Shown: positions 38,632-47,134, counted from the stretch's first letter. The stretch is DNA of 64,000 nt from Kitasatospora fiedleri (GCF_948472415.1 NZ_OX419519.1:7345001-7409000), one strand, 5' to 3'. Notes: generated from the sequence alone by a model not told the origin. Numbers and translations are program-made.

Positions 38632-41094
38632 GTGCAACTGTCGGATCTGCTGGACCGGCTGACCGGCGTGACGGAGGACCATGACGGTTACCTAGCCTTG
38701 TGCCCTGCCCATGCGGACCGTCGGACGCCGTCGCTGAAGTTGACGTTGAAGGAGGACGGCCGGCTCCTGATCGTCTGCCGCGCAGGCTGCGAGAAGGACC
38801 GCGTCCTCCGCAAGCTCCACCTGTCGCCGTCGGATCTCTTCGACGTCACCCCCGGCACCGCAACCCGCACCGTCTCCGCCGCTCCGCCCGAGTCGATTGG
38901 ACCGGGCGAGATTGCCGGACTCCGGCTATTCGTGGAGGAGACGGCAGGGGCGCTGAAGTCCTCGCCGGAGGCACTGGAGTACCTCGCCCGCCGTTTCGGC
39001 GTCGGACCGGACCTGGCGGAGGATCTCGAACTCGGCTTCTGCACGCCGGGGGATCGGCCGCAGAAGTGGCTGTCCCGGGGCTTCACTCGCCATCCGCGGG
39101 TCACTGTGCCACTGGCGGGAGTTGACGGCGTCGTGCGTGGGCTGCAAGGGCGGGACATCGGCGGCGCGTGCCCGGCGCGGTGGGTGTCGCTGGCGAACGT
39201 CGACGGGCGCACCTGGGCGAAGTACGGCCTGCTGTCCGCCGGCGCCGGCTACGACACGGTGCTGATCACGGAGGGTCCCGGGGACGGGCTGACGGCTGTG
39301 GCCGTCGGCTACGACGCGGTGGTCGTCCGCGGTGCCGGCCTCGCCCGGAACACCTCGCTCGTCGCCGAGCTGGCGGCCGGCCTCCGCGACCGTGACGTCG
39401 TGATCGCCGGTGACCGGGACCGAGCGGGCGCCGGCTTCACCGACTCACTGGCGGAAGCGCTCGTCCGGGCCGGTGTCATGGTGCGGCGCCTGGCCATTCC
39501 GCAGGACGGATGGGACTTGACCGACTGGCGCGAGGACGACCCGACCGCCTTCCCCGCTGCTCTACATCGTGCCGTTCGTGCCGCTGAACCCGTCGACCTG
39601 ACGGAACCGGAGCCGCCGACACCCGCGGCGCCCGCCGTGACGGAAGACTCCGACGACCTTCCAATGCTCCGCGGCAGCGCTCGCGAAGCTTTCGACGCCA
39701 CTGACGTCGGGCTCGCCGTCCGTCTCCGCGACTGGATTCGCGCACAGGGCGGGGGAGTGCGCTACGCGAGCGGGCTGGGGTTTCTGACGTGGGACGGAAC
39801 GATGTGGGTGCCGGGGCAGGATCAGGTGCGCCGCGCGCTACACCGGATGGGCGCTGAGATGATTGCGGAGGGCGGTGACGCTGAGCGCAGGCTTGCGCTG
39901 AAGGCGCTGACGAACCGGCACATCACGGGGATTCTGGCCGAGCTGCCGAGCGTACCCGGGGTGCCGCTCAGCGCTGACGAGCTGGACGCAGATCCCGAGT
40001 TGCTGTCCGTCGCCAACGGAACGGTGAACCTCCGAACCGGAGCTCTGCAGCCGCATGATCCGGCCGACTTGATCACGAAGCGGCTTGCGGTGGCGTACCG
40101 GCCGGAGGCTGAGTGCCATCGGTGGGAGCAATTCCTCACGGAGGTGTTCCCCCACCACCCGGAGCTACCGGCGTACGTGCAGCGGCTGATCGGCTACGGC
40201 ATCACGGGCTTGACCAGCGAACAGGTGTTCGTCATCCACCACGGTGGAGGGAAGAACGGGAAGACCGTCTACACGTCGACCCTGAACTACGTCTTCCGCG
40301 GCATCACCGAGTCCGCTGAGTTCGCCACCTTCGAGAAGAAACCGGAGGCCGGTCAGGCGTCGCCCGAGCTGGCCCGACTGCGCGGGTACCGGCTCGTCCT
40401 GGCGTCCGAGTCGGAGAAGTACGCGCGCCTGGTCGAGCCGCTGATCAAGCAGCTTACGGGCGACGGCAACAAGGTCACCGTCCGGTTCCTGCACCAGAAC
40501 TCGTTCACCTACGCCCCTCAGTACCTGCTGCAGGTGGAGACCAACTACAAGCCGGCGATCCTGAGTCAGGACTACGGCATCTGGCGACGAGTGAAGCTCA
40601 TCCCCTGGGAAGCTGTGTTCGACGGCGCTGCCCAGGATCGGGGTCTGCAAGGGAGGCTCCGCGCGGAGGCGGAGGGCATCCTCGCATGGGCCGTCCGCGG
40701 TGCCGTCGCATGGTTCACGGACGGGTTGACGGAGCCGGCGTCGATCGCCACGTCCACCCAGGACTACCGCGAGAGCGAGGACAGGCTGGCCGAGTTCATT
40801 GCGGCCTGCCTGACCACGGAAGACGGTGCGCGTATCGCGCCGATGCAGCTCCGTCGGGCCTACGGGGACTGGGCCGAGGACGCGCGCTTGAGCCGGAAGG
40901 AGACGCTGTCCGGCTGGGCCCTCGGAGTCGAGATGGAGTCGCGCGGCTTCAGGAAGCGCCGAGTTGGCGGCAAGTGGGGCTTTGACGGCATCCGGGAGAA
41001 GACCGACGCAGAGCGCCGCGCAGCAGAGCAGCAGCCCGTCGCGCCGTCCGGCGCCGCGGACATCTTCGGGCAGGGACGGGCGGAGGCAGCGTGA
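38632..41094 (+). CDS. bifunctional DNA primase-helicase (CHC2-TOPRIM-SF3)
   Basis: 820 residues from GTG 38632; the upstream ATG 38611 lies before the GAGGAGAGGAG RBS, so GTG is preferred. Domains: CHC2 zinc finger (C24, H27, C49, C53 in CPAHADRR..VCRAGC), TOPRIM (VLITEGPGDG near 209, AGDRDRAG near 260), and a D5/P4-alpha-like superfamily 3 helicase with Walker A GGGKNGKT near 538 and DFWR-like GIWRRVKLIPW near 655. It would make primers and unwind DNA. Overlaps the polymerase gene by GTGA. Confidence 0.92.
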   Translation: MQLSDLLDRLTGVTEDHDGYLALCPAHADRRTPSLKLTLKEDGRLLIVCRAGCEKDRVLRKLHLSPSDLFDVTPGTATRTVSAAPPESIGPGEIAGLRLFVEETAGALKSSPEALEYLARRFGVGPDLAEDLELGFCTPGDRPQKWLSRGFTRHPRVTVPLAGVDGVVRGLQGRDIGGACPARWVSLANVDGRTWAKYGLLSAGAGYDTVLITEGPGDGLTAVAVGYDAVVVRGAGLARNTSLVAELAAGLRDRDVVIAGDRDRAGAGFTDSLAEALVRAGVMVRRLAIPQDGWDLTDWREDDPTAFPAALHRAVRAAEPVDLTEPEPPTPAAPAVTEDSDDLPMLRGSAREAFDATDVGLAVRLRDWIRAQGGGVRYASGLGFLTWDGTMWVPGQDQVRRALHRMGAEMIAEGGDAERRLALKALTNRHITGILAELPSVPGVPLSADELDADPELLSVANGTVNLRTGALQPHDPADLITKRLAVAYRPEAECHRWEQFLTEVFPHHPELPAYVQRLIGYGITGLTSEQVFVIHHGGGKNGKTVYTSTLNYVFRGITESAEFATFEKKPEAGQASPELARLRGYRLVLASESEKYARLVEPLIKQLTGDGNKVTVRFLHQNSFTYAPQYLLQVETNYKPAILSQDYGIWRRVKLIPWEAVFDGAAQDRGLQGRLRAEAEGILAWAVRGAVAWFTDGLTEPASIATSTQDYRESEDRLAEFIAACLTTEDGARIAPMQLRRAYGDWAEDARLSRKETLSGWALGVEMESRGFRKRRVGGKWGFDGIREKTDAERRAAEQQPVAPSGAADIFGQGRAEAA

Positions 41095-43019
41095 GGACGT
41101 TTTCGCACACCGTGGCGGGGGAGCGGGTGGAGGTCCACGTCCCGGAGGACTCGCGTGACTTGGACCTCTTCCGCTCCTGGGTGCAGCGCCAGGTATCCGC
41201 TGGCCGCCGCGTTGCGGTCGATACGGAGACTACGGGCCTGGACACTTACCGCCCGGGCTACCGCCTCCGTACCGTCCAGCTCGGCGACGCGCTGACGGCA
41301 TGGGTACTGCGCGTGGAGGTGTCCGCGGACCTGCTGGCGGCAGCACGGTGGGCGCTGCAGGCGCTGCCGTCGATCGAGATTCACAACGCCCCCTTTGACC
41401 TTCTGGTTCTGGACAAGCATGCTGCGCTCCCGCTGGAGCAGCTAGGGCCGAAGGTCCTCGACACGCGCATCCTGGCCCACCTCTACGACCCGCGGCAGCC
41501 GCAGGAAGGCGGGGCCGGGTTGGGCCTCAAGCCGCTCTCTGCGCAGCTTGTGGACCCCAGCGCGCCGGACACACAGGAGGACCTGACGGCGATTTTCCGC
41601 AGCCTCGGGCTGACGAAGGCGGCCGGGTGGGCCGGGATTCCGACCGACCACCCGACGTACCTCCTGTACGCCGGCCTGGACGTGATCCTCCTGTCCCGCC
41701 TCCGGCCCCGGCTGGAGCAGCGACTCGCGGATGCCGGAGTGCGTCAGGGGCTCGTCGCCTTCGAGCACCGCGTGATGCTGATCGTGGCGCGGATGGAGCG
41801 CAAGGGGATGCGTGTCGACCAGGACTACGTGCGGCACCTTGTCAACCGGCTGGAGGAGGAGGCTGCGCACCACGCCGCCCGGGCCGCGAAGTACGGCGTT
41901 ACGTCGGTCAACGCGACGGCTCAGGTGTCGGCGGCCTTGGTCGGCATGGGCGAGACGTTGACGGAGCGCACTGCCGGCGGCGCGTACAAGGTCGACAAGG
42001 CGATCTTGCTCGACCTGGCCGACCTCGACACACAGTGGAAGCCCCGCGGGACACGGACGCCGAATCCGCTCGCGGACGCGGTGCTGCGCTCGAAGAGGGC
42101 CGGCAAGTGGAGGACGTCGTACGCGCTGCAGCTCCGTGACGGGCTGGACGCCGAAGGTCGCGCACACTGCAAGATCAACAGCCTCCAGGCGCGCACGGCC
42201 CGCATGTCCATCTCGAACCCGCCCCTTCAGCAACTCCCGTCCGGTGACTGGACGATTCGCCGTGCACTGATGGCGGACCCCGGGCACCGCATCATCAGCG
42301 TGGACTACTCCGCGGTGGAGATGCGCGTCTTGGCCGCCCTGGCGGACGAGACGACGATGAAGCGCGCGATCCACGAAGGCCGGGACCTCCACGACTTCAC
42401 TGCGGAGCTGATCTGGGGACCGAACTTCACCAAGAATCACCGCAAAATGGGCAAAGGGGTCGGCTTCGGCAAGGTCTATGGAGGTGGCGCGCAGACACTC
42501 TCGCGCCAAACTGGCGCTCCTCTGGCGGAAGTTCAAGCCGCCATTGCCGCCTACGACCGGGTCTATCCGGGGATCAAACGCTACTCGCGGCAGGTCCAGC
42601 GCGACGCTCGGGCGCACGGCCACGTGGTCTGGACGCCGTCCGGCCGACGGCTTCCGCTGGACCGTGACAGGGTCTACGCCGCAACGAACTACGCCGTGCA
42701 GAGCACCGCCCGCGACGTCCTCTGTCAGGCCCTGCTCGACCTGGACGACGCCGGCCTGACGGACTACCTCCTCCTGCCGGTGCACGACGAGCTGGTCGCC
42801 CAGGCGCCGGAGGACATCGCGGAGGAGGTGGCGCGCACCATCGGCCAGCACATGGCGATGGACTTCTTCGGCGTCGCGCTGGACACCGACCCTGAGGTCG
42901 GCGGTCGTAGCTGGGGAGGGTTGTACATGAAGGATGCCAACACGATGACCAGGGAGGACGAGTGGTACGCGGCGCACCCCGACGTGGCGCAGCGGCGCGC
43001 TCTCTCCTTGGCGGCGTGA
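41091..43019 (+). CDS. family A DNA polymerase with 3'-5' exonuclease
   Basis: 642 residues from GTG 41091. Exonuclease: DTETTGLDTY (D44, E46), an Asn-Phe-Asp-type HNAPFDLLVLD and YAGLDVILLSRL. Polymerase: motif A VDYSAVEMRVLAALA (near 402), O-helix RKMGKGVGFGKVYGGG (near 450, with the conserved R, K and Y; the usual Phe before Gly is replaced in part), motif C PVHDELVAQAP (near 562). There is no 5' nuclease domain, as usual for phage enzymes. It replicates the phage genome together with the primase-helicase. Confidence 0.95.
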   Translation: MRTFSHTVAGERVEVHVPEDSRDLDLFRSWVQRQVSAGRRVAVDTETTGLDTYRPGYRLRTVQLGDALTAWVLRVEVSADLLAAARWALQALPSIEIHNAPFDLLVLDKHAALPLEQLGPKVLDTRILAHLYDPRQPQEGGAGLGLKPLSAQLVDPSAPDTQEDLTAIFRSLGLTKAAGWAGIPTDHPTYLLYAGLDVILLSRLRPRLEQRLADAGVRQGLVAFEHRVMLIVARMERKGMRVDQDYVRHLVNRLEEEAAHHAARAAKYGVTSVNATAQVSAALVGMGETLTERTAGGAYKVDKAILLDLADLDTQWKPRGTRTPNPLADAVLRSKRAGKWRTSYALQLRDGLDAEGRAHCKINSLQARTARMSISNPPLQQLPSGDWTIRRALMADPGHRIISVDYSAVEMRVLAALADETTMKRAIHEGRDLHDFTAELIWGPNFTKNHRKMGKGVGFGKVYGGGAQTLSRQTGAPLAEVQAAIAAYDRVYPGIKRYSRQVQRDARAHGHVVWTPSGRRLPLDRDRVYAATNYAVQSTARDVLCQALLDLDDAGLTDYLLLPVHDELVAQAPEDIAEEVARTIGQHMAMDFFGVALDTDPEVGGRSWGGLYMKDANTMTREDEWYAAHPDVAQRRALSLAA

Positions 43020-43021
43020 CA

Positions 43022-43351
43022 GTGTTCGACCCATCCATTGACGGTACCGGCGCCCGCCGACAGAGACGGGTATGGATTGTGCCCGTGATCAAGTCCACGG
43101 CGCCGGCCGGTAGCACCAACTCCCGCCGGCTGCATAGCCTCTGGGAGGAGCTGGGGTGGTACGGGTGCTTCTACTGTGACGTCGGGCTGACCGACGGCAT
43201 GGAGGTCGATCACGTCGTGCCTGTGTGCCGCGGGGGTGCAGATCGATGGCCGAACCTAGTGCCGGCGTGCCCGGGCTGTAACGGATCGAAGTCATCGCAC
43301 TCAGTGAGCACCTTCACAAGTGGAGCGCTCCCACAGCGACAGGGGGCGTGA
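43022..43351 (+). CDS. HNH endonuclease
   Basis: 109 residues if translation starts at GTG 43022, three bases after the polymerase stop; GTG 43085 would give a smaller protein that still holds the domain. Core: CFYCDVGL (CxxC), MEVDHVVPVCRGG (DH) and NLVPACPGCNGSKS. A free-standing or homing-type nuclease; distinct from the packaging HNH at 2.4 kb. Confidence 0.8.
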   Translation: MFDPSIDGTGARRQRRVWIVPVIKSTAPAGSTNSRRLHSLWEELGWYGCFYCDVGLTDGMEVDHVVPVCRGGADRWPNLVPACPGCNGSKSSHSVSTFTSGALPQRQGA

Positions 43352-43604
43352 ATCCGGAGTGTCACACTCCAATTACTTTTTGGCTGTGACCTGCGGTAAC
43401 GCAGCCCGGCGCGCCGGATAACGACTAATCACATAACGGTTTTGTCACGGTCGCGCGTGTAGATGTCCGGCCAAATGTGCTGGTCATGTGCCGCGCGCCA
43501 CAAGTCTGCGCCTACGTCCGACACCATAACGGCATCTTAAAACGGGCATTTGCCACATACCTACAGTTCAAATCTGGACGAGATCCGTTGTCCGAGAGGT
43601 GACC
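43352..43604. promoter_or_regulatory. 250-bp regulatory gap with operator copy 2
   Basis: No gene. Contains the 12-bp palindrome CCGGCGCGCCGG (43406-43417), AT-rich runs and, at 43483-43506, a degenerate operator: GTCATGTGCCG then CGCGCCACAAGTC, whose right half is the reverse complement of the common ACTTGTGGCGCG. A promoter for the following genes is expected here. Confidence 0.5.
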
Positions 43605-44042
43605 ATGACCTACAGTCATCCGCACGTCACACCGATCACCTGTGTGGACGCGCTTTCAGCGGTGCTGCTGGCAGACCTGGCTGAGGTGCGCCTCCTGATG
43701 GATCAGGCGGACGCAATCGCTGACGTCCGCTCTGTGCGCCCGCCGGCAGACCCCGACAACACTGGCCGGCGCGCGTCGACCGGCCCCGGACGACCCACCG
43801 AAGACACAGCCCTGGACGAGGGGCGGCTCGCCGTCGCCACCGAGATCCGAACGGCCGTGCAGTACATGCGAGTTGCCGCCGCGCACATCCGCGGATGTCG
43901 GGCAGCACTCGATCGAGCCCTCTCCGCATGGGAGGGAGAGCCCTGGACGAGGGAGCAGGATGCAGCAGCGGAGGACGAGGGAGCTGGCTGCTACGGGGCG
44001 GGTAGTCCTGACGGGGCCGATGGAGACCCTGCAGCAGCGTAG
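43605..44042 (+). CDS. hypothetical helical protein
   Basis: 145 residues from ATG 43605, RBS GAGAGGTGA. Helices LSAVLLADLAEVRLLMDQAD and TEIRTAVQYMRVAAAHIRGC, with a Pro/Asp-rich linker and a disordered acidic end. Unknown function. First gene behind operator copy 2. Confidence 0.65.
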   Translation: MTYSHPHVTPITCVDALSAVLLADLAEVRLLMDQADAIADVRSVRPPADPDNTGRRASTGPGRPTEDTALDEGRLAVATEIRTAVQYMRVAAAHIRGCRAALDRALSAWEGEPWTREQDAAAEDEGAGCYGAGSPDGADGDPAAA

Positions 44043-44253
44043 ATACCTGGAGTGGGCGGCGAGGGAGCTGGGCGTCCCGGTGGCGGACCGGGACACGGCG
44101 TGGCTCTGGGACGCCGAGGGGGTGATCGTCGTCGCCGGCTGGGAGGAGTCGACGGACGCCCGGTGCGACGTAGCGTGCGCGGGTGACGCCCACTTGACGG
44201 TGCATCACCTGCTGGACCACCGGGTCCCCAGAGACGTGCCGCGGAGCGCGTAG
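43960..44253 (+). CDS. hypothetical protein overlapping the previous gene
   Basis: 97 residues from ATG 43960 (RBS GGGAGCAGG), which would overlap the preceding gene by 83 nt; ATG 44020 (overlap 23 nt) is the conservative start. Core YLEWAARELGVPVADRDTAW then LWDAEGVIVVAGW. Unknown function. Confidence 0.55.
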   Translation: MQQRRTRELAATGRVVLTGPMETLQQRRYLEWAARELGVPVADRDTAWLWDAEGVIVVAGWEESTDARCDVACAGDAHLTVHHLLDHRVPRDVPRSA

Positions 44254-44303
44254 CGCGCAGGCCCCTGCCCTGACGGGTGGGGGCCTGTTGCATTTTCAGC
44301 GCC

Positions 44304-44320
44304 TATGGCGCGCGTCACGA
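44304..44320. promoter_or_regulatory. GC-palindrome operator, weak copy 3
   Basis: TATGGCGCGCGTCACGA shares TATGGCGCGCGTCA with the common half-site. It is 140 bp before the sigma-like gene. Less certain than the other copies. Confidence 0.3.
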
Positions 44321-44361
44321 TCCCGCGCGCAAGTCCCCGGCACCCCCATGCCCGAATTCAT

Positions 44362-44379
44362 ATGTGACGCAGGTCACAT
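44362..44379. promoter_or_regulatory. ATGTGAC/GTCACAT palindrome before element D
   Basis: ATGTGAC (44362-44368), GCAG, GTCACAT (44373-44379): a perfect 7-bp inverted repeat with a 4-bp spacer, similar in style to CRP/FNR-family sites. It lies 10 bp upstream of element D and could be an operator of the sigma-like gene. Confidence 0.5.
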
Positions 44380-44388
44380 TTAAGAGCC

Positions 44389-44417
44389 CGGGCGCTTCGG
44401 CCGTGGGGCCTAACTAC
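44389..44417 (+). promoter_or_regulatory. 29-bp phage element, copy D (before sigma-like gene)
   Basis: CGGGCGCT, TCGGCCG, TGGGGCCTAACTAC, identical to copy B. Its 3' end is 30 nt before ATG 44448, the same distance as copy A. If the sigma-like protein reads these elements, its own gene is autoregulated. Confidence 0.7.
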
Positions 44418-44447
44418 CTAGGAAACAGCGCGAATACGGAGGCAGCC

Positions 44448-45251
44448 ATGCAGCAGACGGAGATCACGGACGACATGATCCAGACCGCGCAGGCTGGCGA
44501 TTCGGGTGCCATGTGGCTGATCATCGACGCCCACGACTCGCTGCTGCGCGGCATCGTGAACACCGTCGTGGGCACGGCGCGGAACGTTGAAGAGCGCGAA
44601 GACCTCATGCAGGAAGCCCGGTGTGCGCTGATCTCGGCCGTGCTGGCCTACGACACCGCCAGCGCCGCGAAGCTCGCATCCTGGGCGTATCGTCTGGTGC
44701 ACCGGAGCGTGCTGGTCGCGTGGCTCGGGATGACCACGACCGTCACGGTCGAGCCCGACCTCCTCATCACGGCGCGGCGCGCGATCACCCGGGCAGGCGG
44801 CGACATGGAGCGCGCGTACGCCTCCATCAACGCGCAGCGGGCCGGCGACGGTACGCGGCGAATCGGCGGCACCGTGAGCCGTCAGCGCTGGGACGCGGTG
44901 GTTGCGGAGCTGACGACCCCGGTCGTGCAGTGGGACGCCCCGGCAGGCGGCTCGGGCACGTCCGACGGCACCGCGCTCACGCTCGCGGACACCGTCCCCG
45001 ACACGTCCGCGGACCGCTCTGCCGAGCGTGCGGAGGCTCGCGCGCTCGCCGAGCAGGCGCTCGGCAGCATCCTGCCGCGACGTGCGCTGGTGCTGCGCGC
45101 GACGTACGGGATCGGCATGCCGGAGATGACGTCGTCCGAGATCGCCGGTCACCTGGGCCACGTGACCGTGAACCGCGTGCGCACCATCCGCGCGGAGGGG
45201 CTGGCGCAGGCGCGTACGGCCCTAGGCCTCGACTTGGCCGAAGCTGCGTAA
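44448..45251 (+). CDS. phage sigma-70-like transcription factor
   Basis: 267 residues from ATG 44448 (RBS GGAGG). N-terminal region DDMIQTAQAGDSGAMWLIID and EREDLMQEARCALISAV resembles sigma region 2 (including the acidic DLMQEA helix), and the C-terminal LPRRALVLRATYGIGMPEMT then SSEIAGHLGHVTVNRVRTIR is a region 4 helix-turn-helix that would contact the -35 element. The middle 80 residues replace region 3. It may redirect host RNA polymerase to phage promoters. Confidence 0.82.
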   Translation: MQQTEITDDMIQTAQAGDSGAMWLIIDAHDSLLRGIVNTVVGTARNVEEREDLMQEARCALISAVLAYDTASAAKLASWAYRLVHRSVLVAWLGMTTTVTVEPDLLITARRAITRAGGDMERAYASINAQRAGDGTRRIGGTVSRQRWDAVVAELTTPVVQWDAPAGGSGTSDGTALTLADTVPDTSADRSAERAEARALAEQALGSILPRRALVLRATYGIGMPEMTSSEIAGHLGHVTVNRVRTIRAEGLAQARTALGLDLAEAA

Positions 45252-45296
45252 GCCATTCACGCAAACATCAACGACCCGCACGACGAAAGGACACTC

Positions 45297-45440
45297 ATGA
45301 ACCTCCCGTCCCTCGACGCCTACGACATGGCCGGCGCCTCCGCCGGCGACATGGCCGCCTACTCCGACGACGAGCGCGACGCGTGGGAGGCGTGGCAGGA
45401 CGCCGACGACTACGGCCACGCCACCGCGCTGACCCACTGA
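45297..45440 (+). CDS. tiny acidic protein
   Basis: 47 residues from ATG 45297 with RBS GAAAGGA. Very acidic and Ala-rich (DAYDMAGASAGDMAAYSDDE). It could be a small protein inhibitor or DNA mimic, by composition only. Its stop codon is the start of palindrome P2. Confidence 0.55.
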   Translation: MNLPSLDAYDMAGASAGDMAAYSDDERDAWEAWQDADDYGHATALTH

Positions 45441-45465
45441 GAACCGAAAGCCGGTTTTCGGTACT
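45440..45465. repeat. 26-bp palindrome P2 on a stop codon
   Basis: AGAACCGAAA (45440-45449), GCCGGT, TTTCGGTACT (45456-45465). It equals the reverse complement of P1 except for one base. As P1, it begins on the last base of a stop codon. Confidence 0.75.
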
Positions 45466-45490
45466 CGACCACGAAGCTTGAGGAGAGAGC

Positions 45491-45628
45491 ATGGCCGACA
45501 TCATCGTCAGTGACGCGGACGGGTTCCGCGGCATGGTGCTGCGCGTGGAGAAGTCCATAACCACCGACGCCGGTTACATCGCACTGCACCCCGACGGGCG
45601 GCGGTGGGGGCGACTGGGATGCACCTGA
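45491..45628 (+). CDS. hypothetical protein, N-terminal part of a split gene?
   Basis: 45 residues from ATG 45491 with RBS GAGGAGAGAG. ADIIVSDADGFRGMVLRVEK ... HPDGRRWGRLGCT then stop. An open frame offset by +1 resumes right at the stop (ERRLRDELTAILGED) and runs into the next gene, so the two may be one gene interrupted by a frameshift. Confidence 0.5.
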   Translation: MADIIVSDADGFRGMVLRVEKSITTDAGYIALHPDGRRWGRLGCT

Positions 45629-45701
45629 GCGCCGTCTGCGCGACGAACTGACCGCCATTCTGGGCGAGGACACGCGGCAGCCGCAGGCCGGTGACCGGGT
45701 T

Positions 45702-46058
45702 GTGGTGGTCAAGGAGTACCGCGACCGCACCGAGTCCGGAATCGACGGCATGGCGGGGCTGCTGGTGGAGGTGGATACCGAAGACACGATGTGCCCGTAC
45801 CTTGTGCAGCCCGACGGATGTGGCACCGTCTGGGTCCACTCGATCCGCCCGGAGCCGACCGCCTCCGATCCCGAACTCGCTGGCCACCCCCGCACTTCCG
45901 CCGCGCAGGATGCCGCAGATTTCGCCCGCCGTTCGGCTGCCGCGGAGAAGGCGCGTGAACTGCTCCGTGGCAGTTCCGGCGACCCGTTCGTAGCGGGCGC
46001 GCCGAGCGAGGAGCACATCATCCGCCTGGCCGTCTGGCTGCTGGGCGAGAACGACTGA
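45702..46058 (+). CDS. hypothetical protein, C-terminal part of a split gene?
   Basis: 118 residues from GTG 45702, but there is no RBS and the frame is open and protein-like back to about 45627, where it meets the stop of the preceding ORF. Beta-rich VVVVKEYRDRTESGIDGMAG, then MCPYLVQPDGCGTVWVHS and a helical end. Translation may need the upstream frame. Function unknown. Confidence 0.55.
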   Translation: MVVKEYRDRTESGIDGMAGLLVEVDTEDTMCPYLVQPDGCGTVWVHSIRPEPTASDPELAGHPRTSAAQDAADFARRSAAAEKARELLRGSSGDPFVAGAPSEEHIIRLAVWLLGEND

Positions 46059-46071
46059 CACCCAACCGCTG

Positions 46072-46110
46072 GGCCCCTGACGAGTAGAGGACGTCAGGGG
46101 CCTTTGGTGT
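46072..46110 (+). terminator. AGTAGAGG-loop hairpin H2, terminator
   Basis: Perfect 11-bp stem GGCCCCTGACG (46072-46082) and CGTCAGGGGCC (46092-46102), loop AGTAGAGGA, followed by TTTGGTGTTT. Shape of a terminator; the loop is shared with H1 and H3. Confidence 0.75.
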
Positions 46111-46126
46111 TTCTGGAGGAGAGAAC

Positions 46127-46762
46127 ATGCCCGACCTGGGTCCGATCCCGTACACCTTCGCCCGGAACGTCGACTACCTGAGCGCAGACGGCGAGACGCT
46201 GCACTCGACCCGGCTCACGGAGCCGCGGGAGCGCGCAATCCGTTGGAGCGGAGGACACCAGCCGCTCCCCGAGCTCTGGTCCGGAGTGGGAAGGAAGGTG
46301 ACCTTCAACGGCACGCCGGCCGTCAAGCTGGAGACCACCGGCGGCGACTCGGAGCGCGTTGACGCGGAGCACGCCGAGCTGCTCGCAGTGCTTCGCCGGA
46401 CGGTAGGCGCCGGTCTTGTGCAGCCGGAACTCTTCGACGTCTCGAAGATCAAGGGTGGCCCCAGGGGCCGGCCCGTCGACCTCCGCCCGGAACCACGCCG
46501 CATTCCGCGCCCGTCGAAGACGGCGTTCGCCGGATGGGTGGCGTGGGTCAGCCCGGCGACGGGGGAAGAGCGGCGCGGGATCGTCAGCGGGGGCGGCCGG
46601 GAGCGGACCGTGATTCCCGCGGACGGCGGGGAGATGCTGCCCATGCGCACTCGGTCCTTCAAGGACGGCGTGTGGCAAGTGAAGGACGGCAACGCGAGCG
46701 TCCCATTGCGCGCGGTTCCCGGGCCGGCAGGGGAGCAGGACGAGCTTCCCGGAGTGAACTAG
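46127..46762 (+). CDS. hypothetical early protein
   Basis: 211 residues, RBS GGAGGAGAG. GPIPYTFARNVDYLSADGET, basic RGRPVDLRPEPRRIPRPSKT, then a beta-rich C-terminus. No known family. Between hairpin H2 and operator copy 4. Confidence 0.65.
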   Translation: MPDLGPIPYTFARNVDYLSADGETLHSTRLTEPRERAIRWSGGHQPLPELWSGVGRKVTFNGTPAVKLETTGGDSERVDAEHAELLAVLRRTVGAGLVQPELFDVSKIKGGPRGRPVDLRPEPRRIPRPSKTAFAGWVAWVSPATGEERRGIVSGGGRERTVIPADGGEMLPMRTRSFKDGVWQVKDGNASVPLRAVPGPAGEQDELPGVN

Positions 46763-46769
46763 GCACATG

Positions 46770-46791
46770 ACTTGTGGCGCGCGTCATAAGT
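46770..46791. promoter_or_regulatory. GC-palindrome operator, copy 4
   Basis: ACTTGTGGCGC followed by GCGTCATAAGT: arms ACTT(G/A)TG(G/A)CGC, two mismatches from perfect symmetry. A TGTACT -10-like box follows at 46796. It starts the C-rich right-arm segment. Confidence 0.7.
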
Positions 46792-46913
46792 GTGCTGTAC
46801 TGAATTATCGTCAAGAACTCACGGAGCGACGCCACGTCGCCGTAACTCGGTAGCGTTCACTATGACCCGCCGGGGCGTCCGCCGCCTCAGGCCACCAACC
46901 ACCCGAGGAGCCC

Positions 46914-47111
46914 GTGTTGACCACCGACCCCGACGGCATCGAGCCCGGCCAGACCTGGACCGCCCGCTACCACAGCGGCAACACCGTCACCGTGACCACC
47001 GTCACCGCCAGGCGCATCGGCATGACCCACCCGTACACGTCCACCCCGAACGCGACCAGCTACCTGGCCCGTCGCAAGTTCCTCGCCGCCTACCACCGTC
47101 CCGCCGCCTGA
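46914..47111 (+). CDS. hypothetical small protein
   Basis: 65 residues; start GTG 46914 or the adjacent TTG 46917 behind CGAGGAG. Beta-rich IEPGQTWTARYHSGNTVTVT, then basic SYLARRKFLAAYH. From here on codons are much more C-rich (GCC, ACC, CGC) than in the earlier genes, suggesting a different origin for this segment. Confidence 0.6.
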   Translation: MLTTDPDGIEPGQTWTARYHSGNTVTVTTVTARRIGMTHPYTSTPNATSYLARRKFLAAYHRPAA

Positions 47112-47134
47112 CCGCCCACCACCCGGAGACCGAC

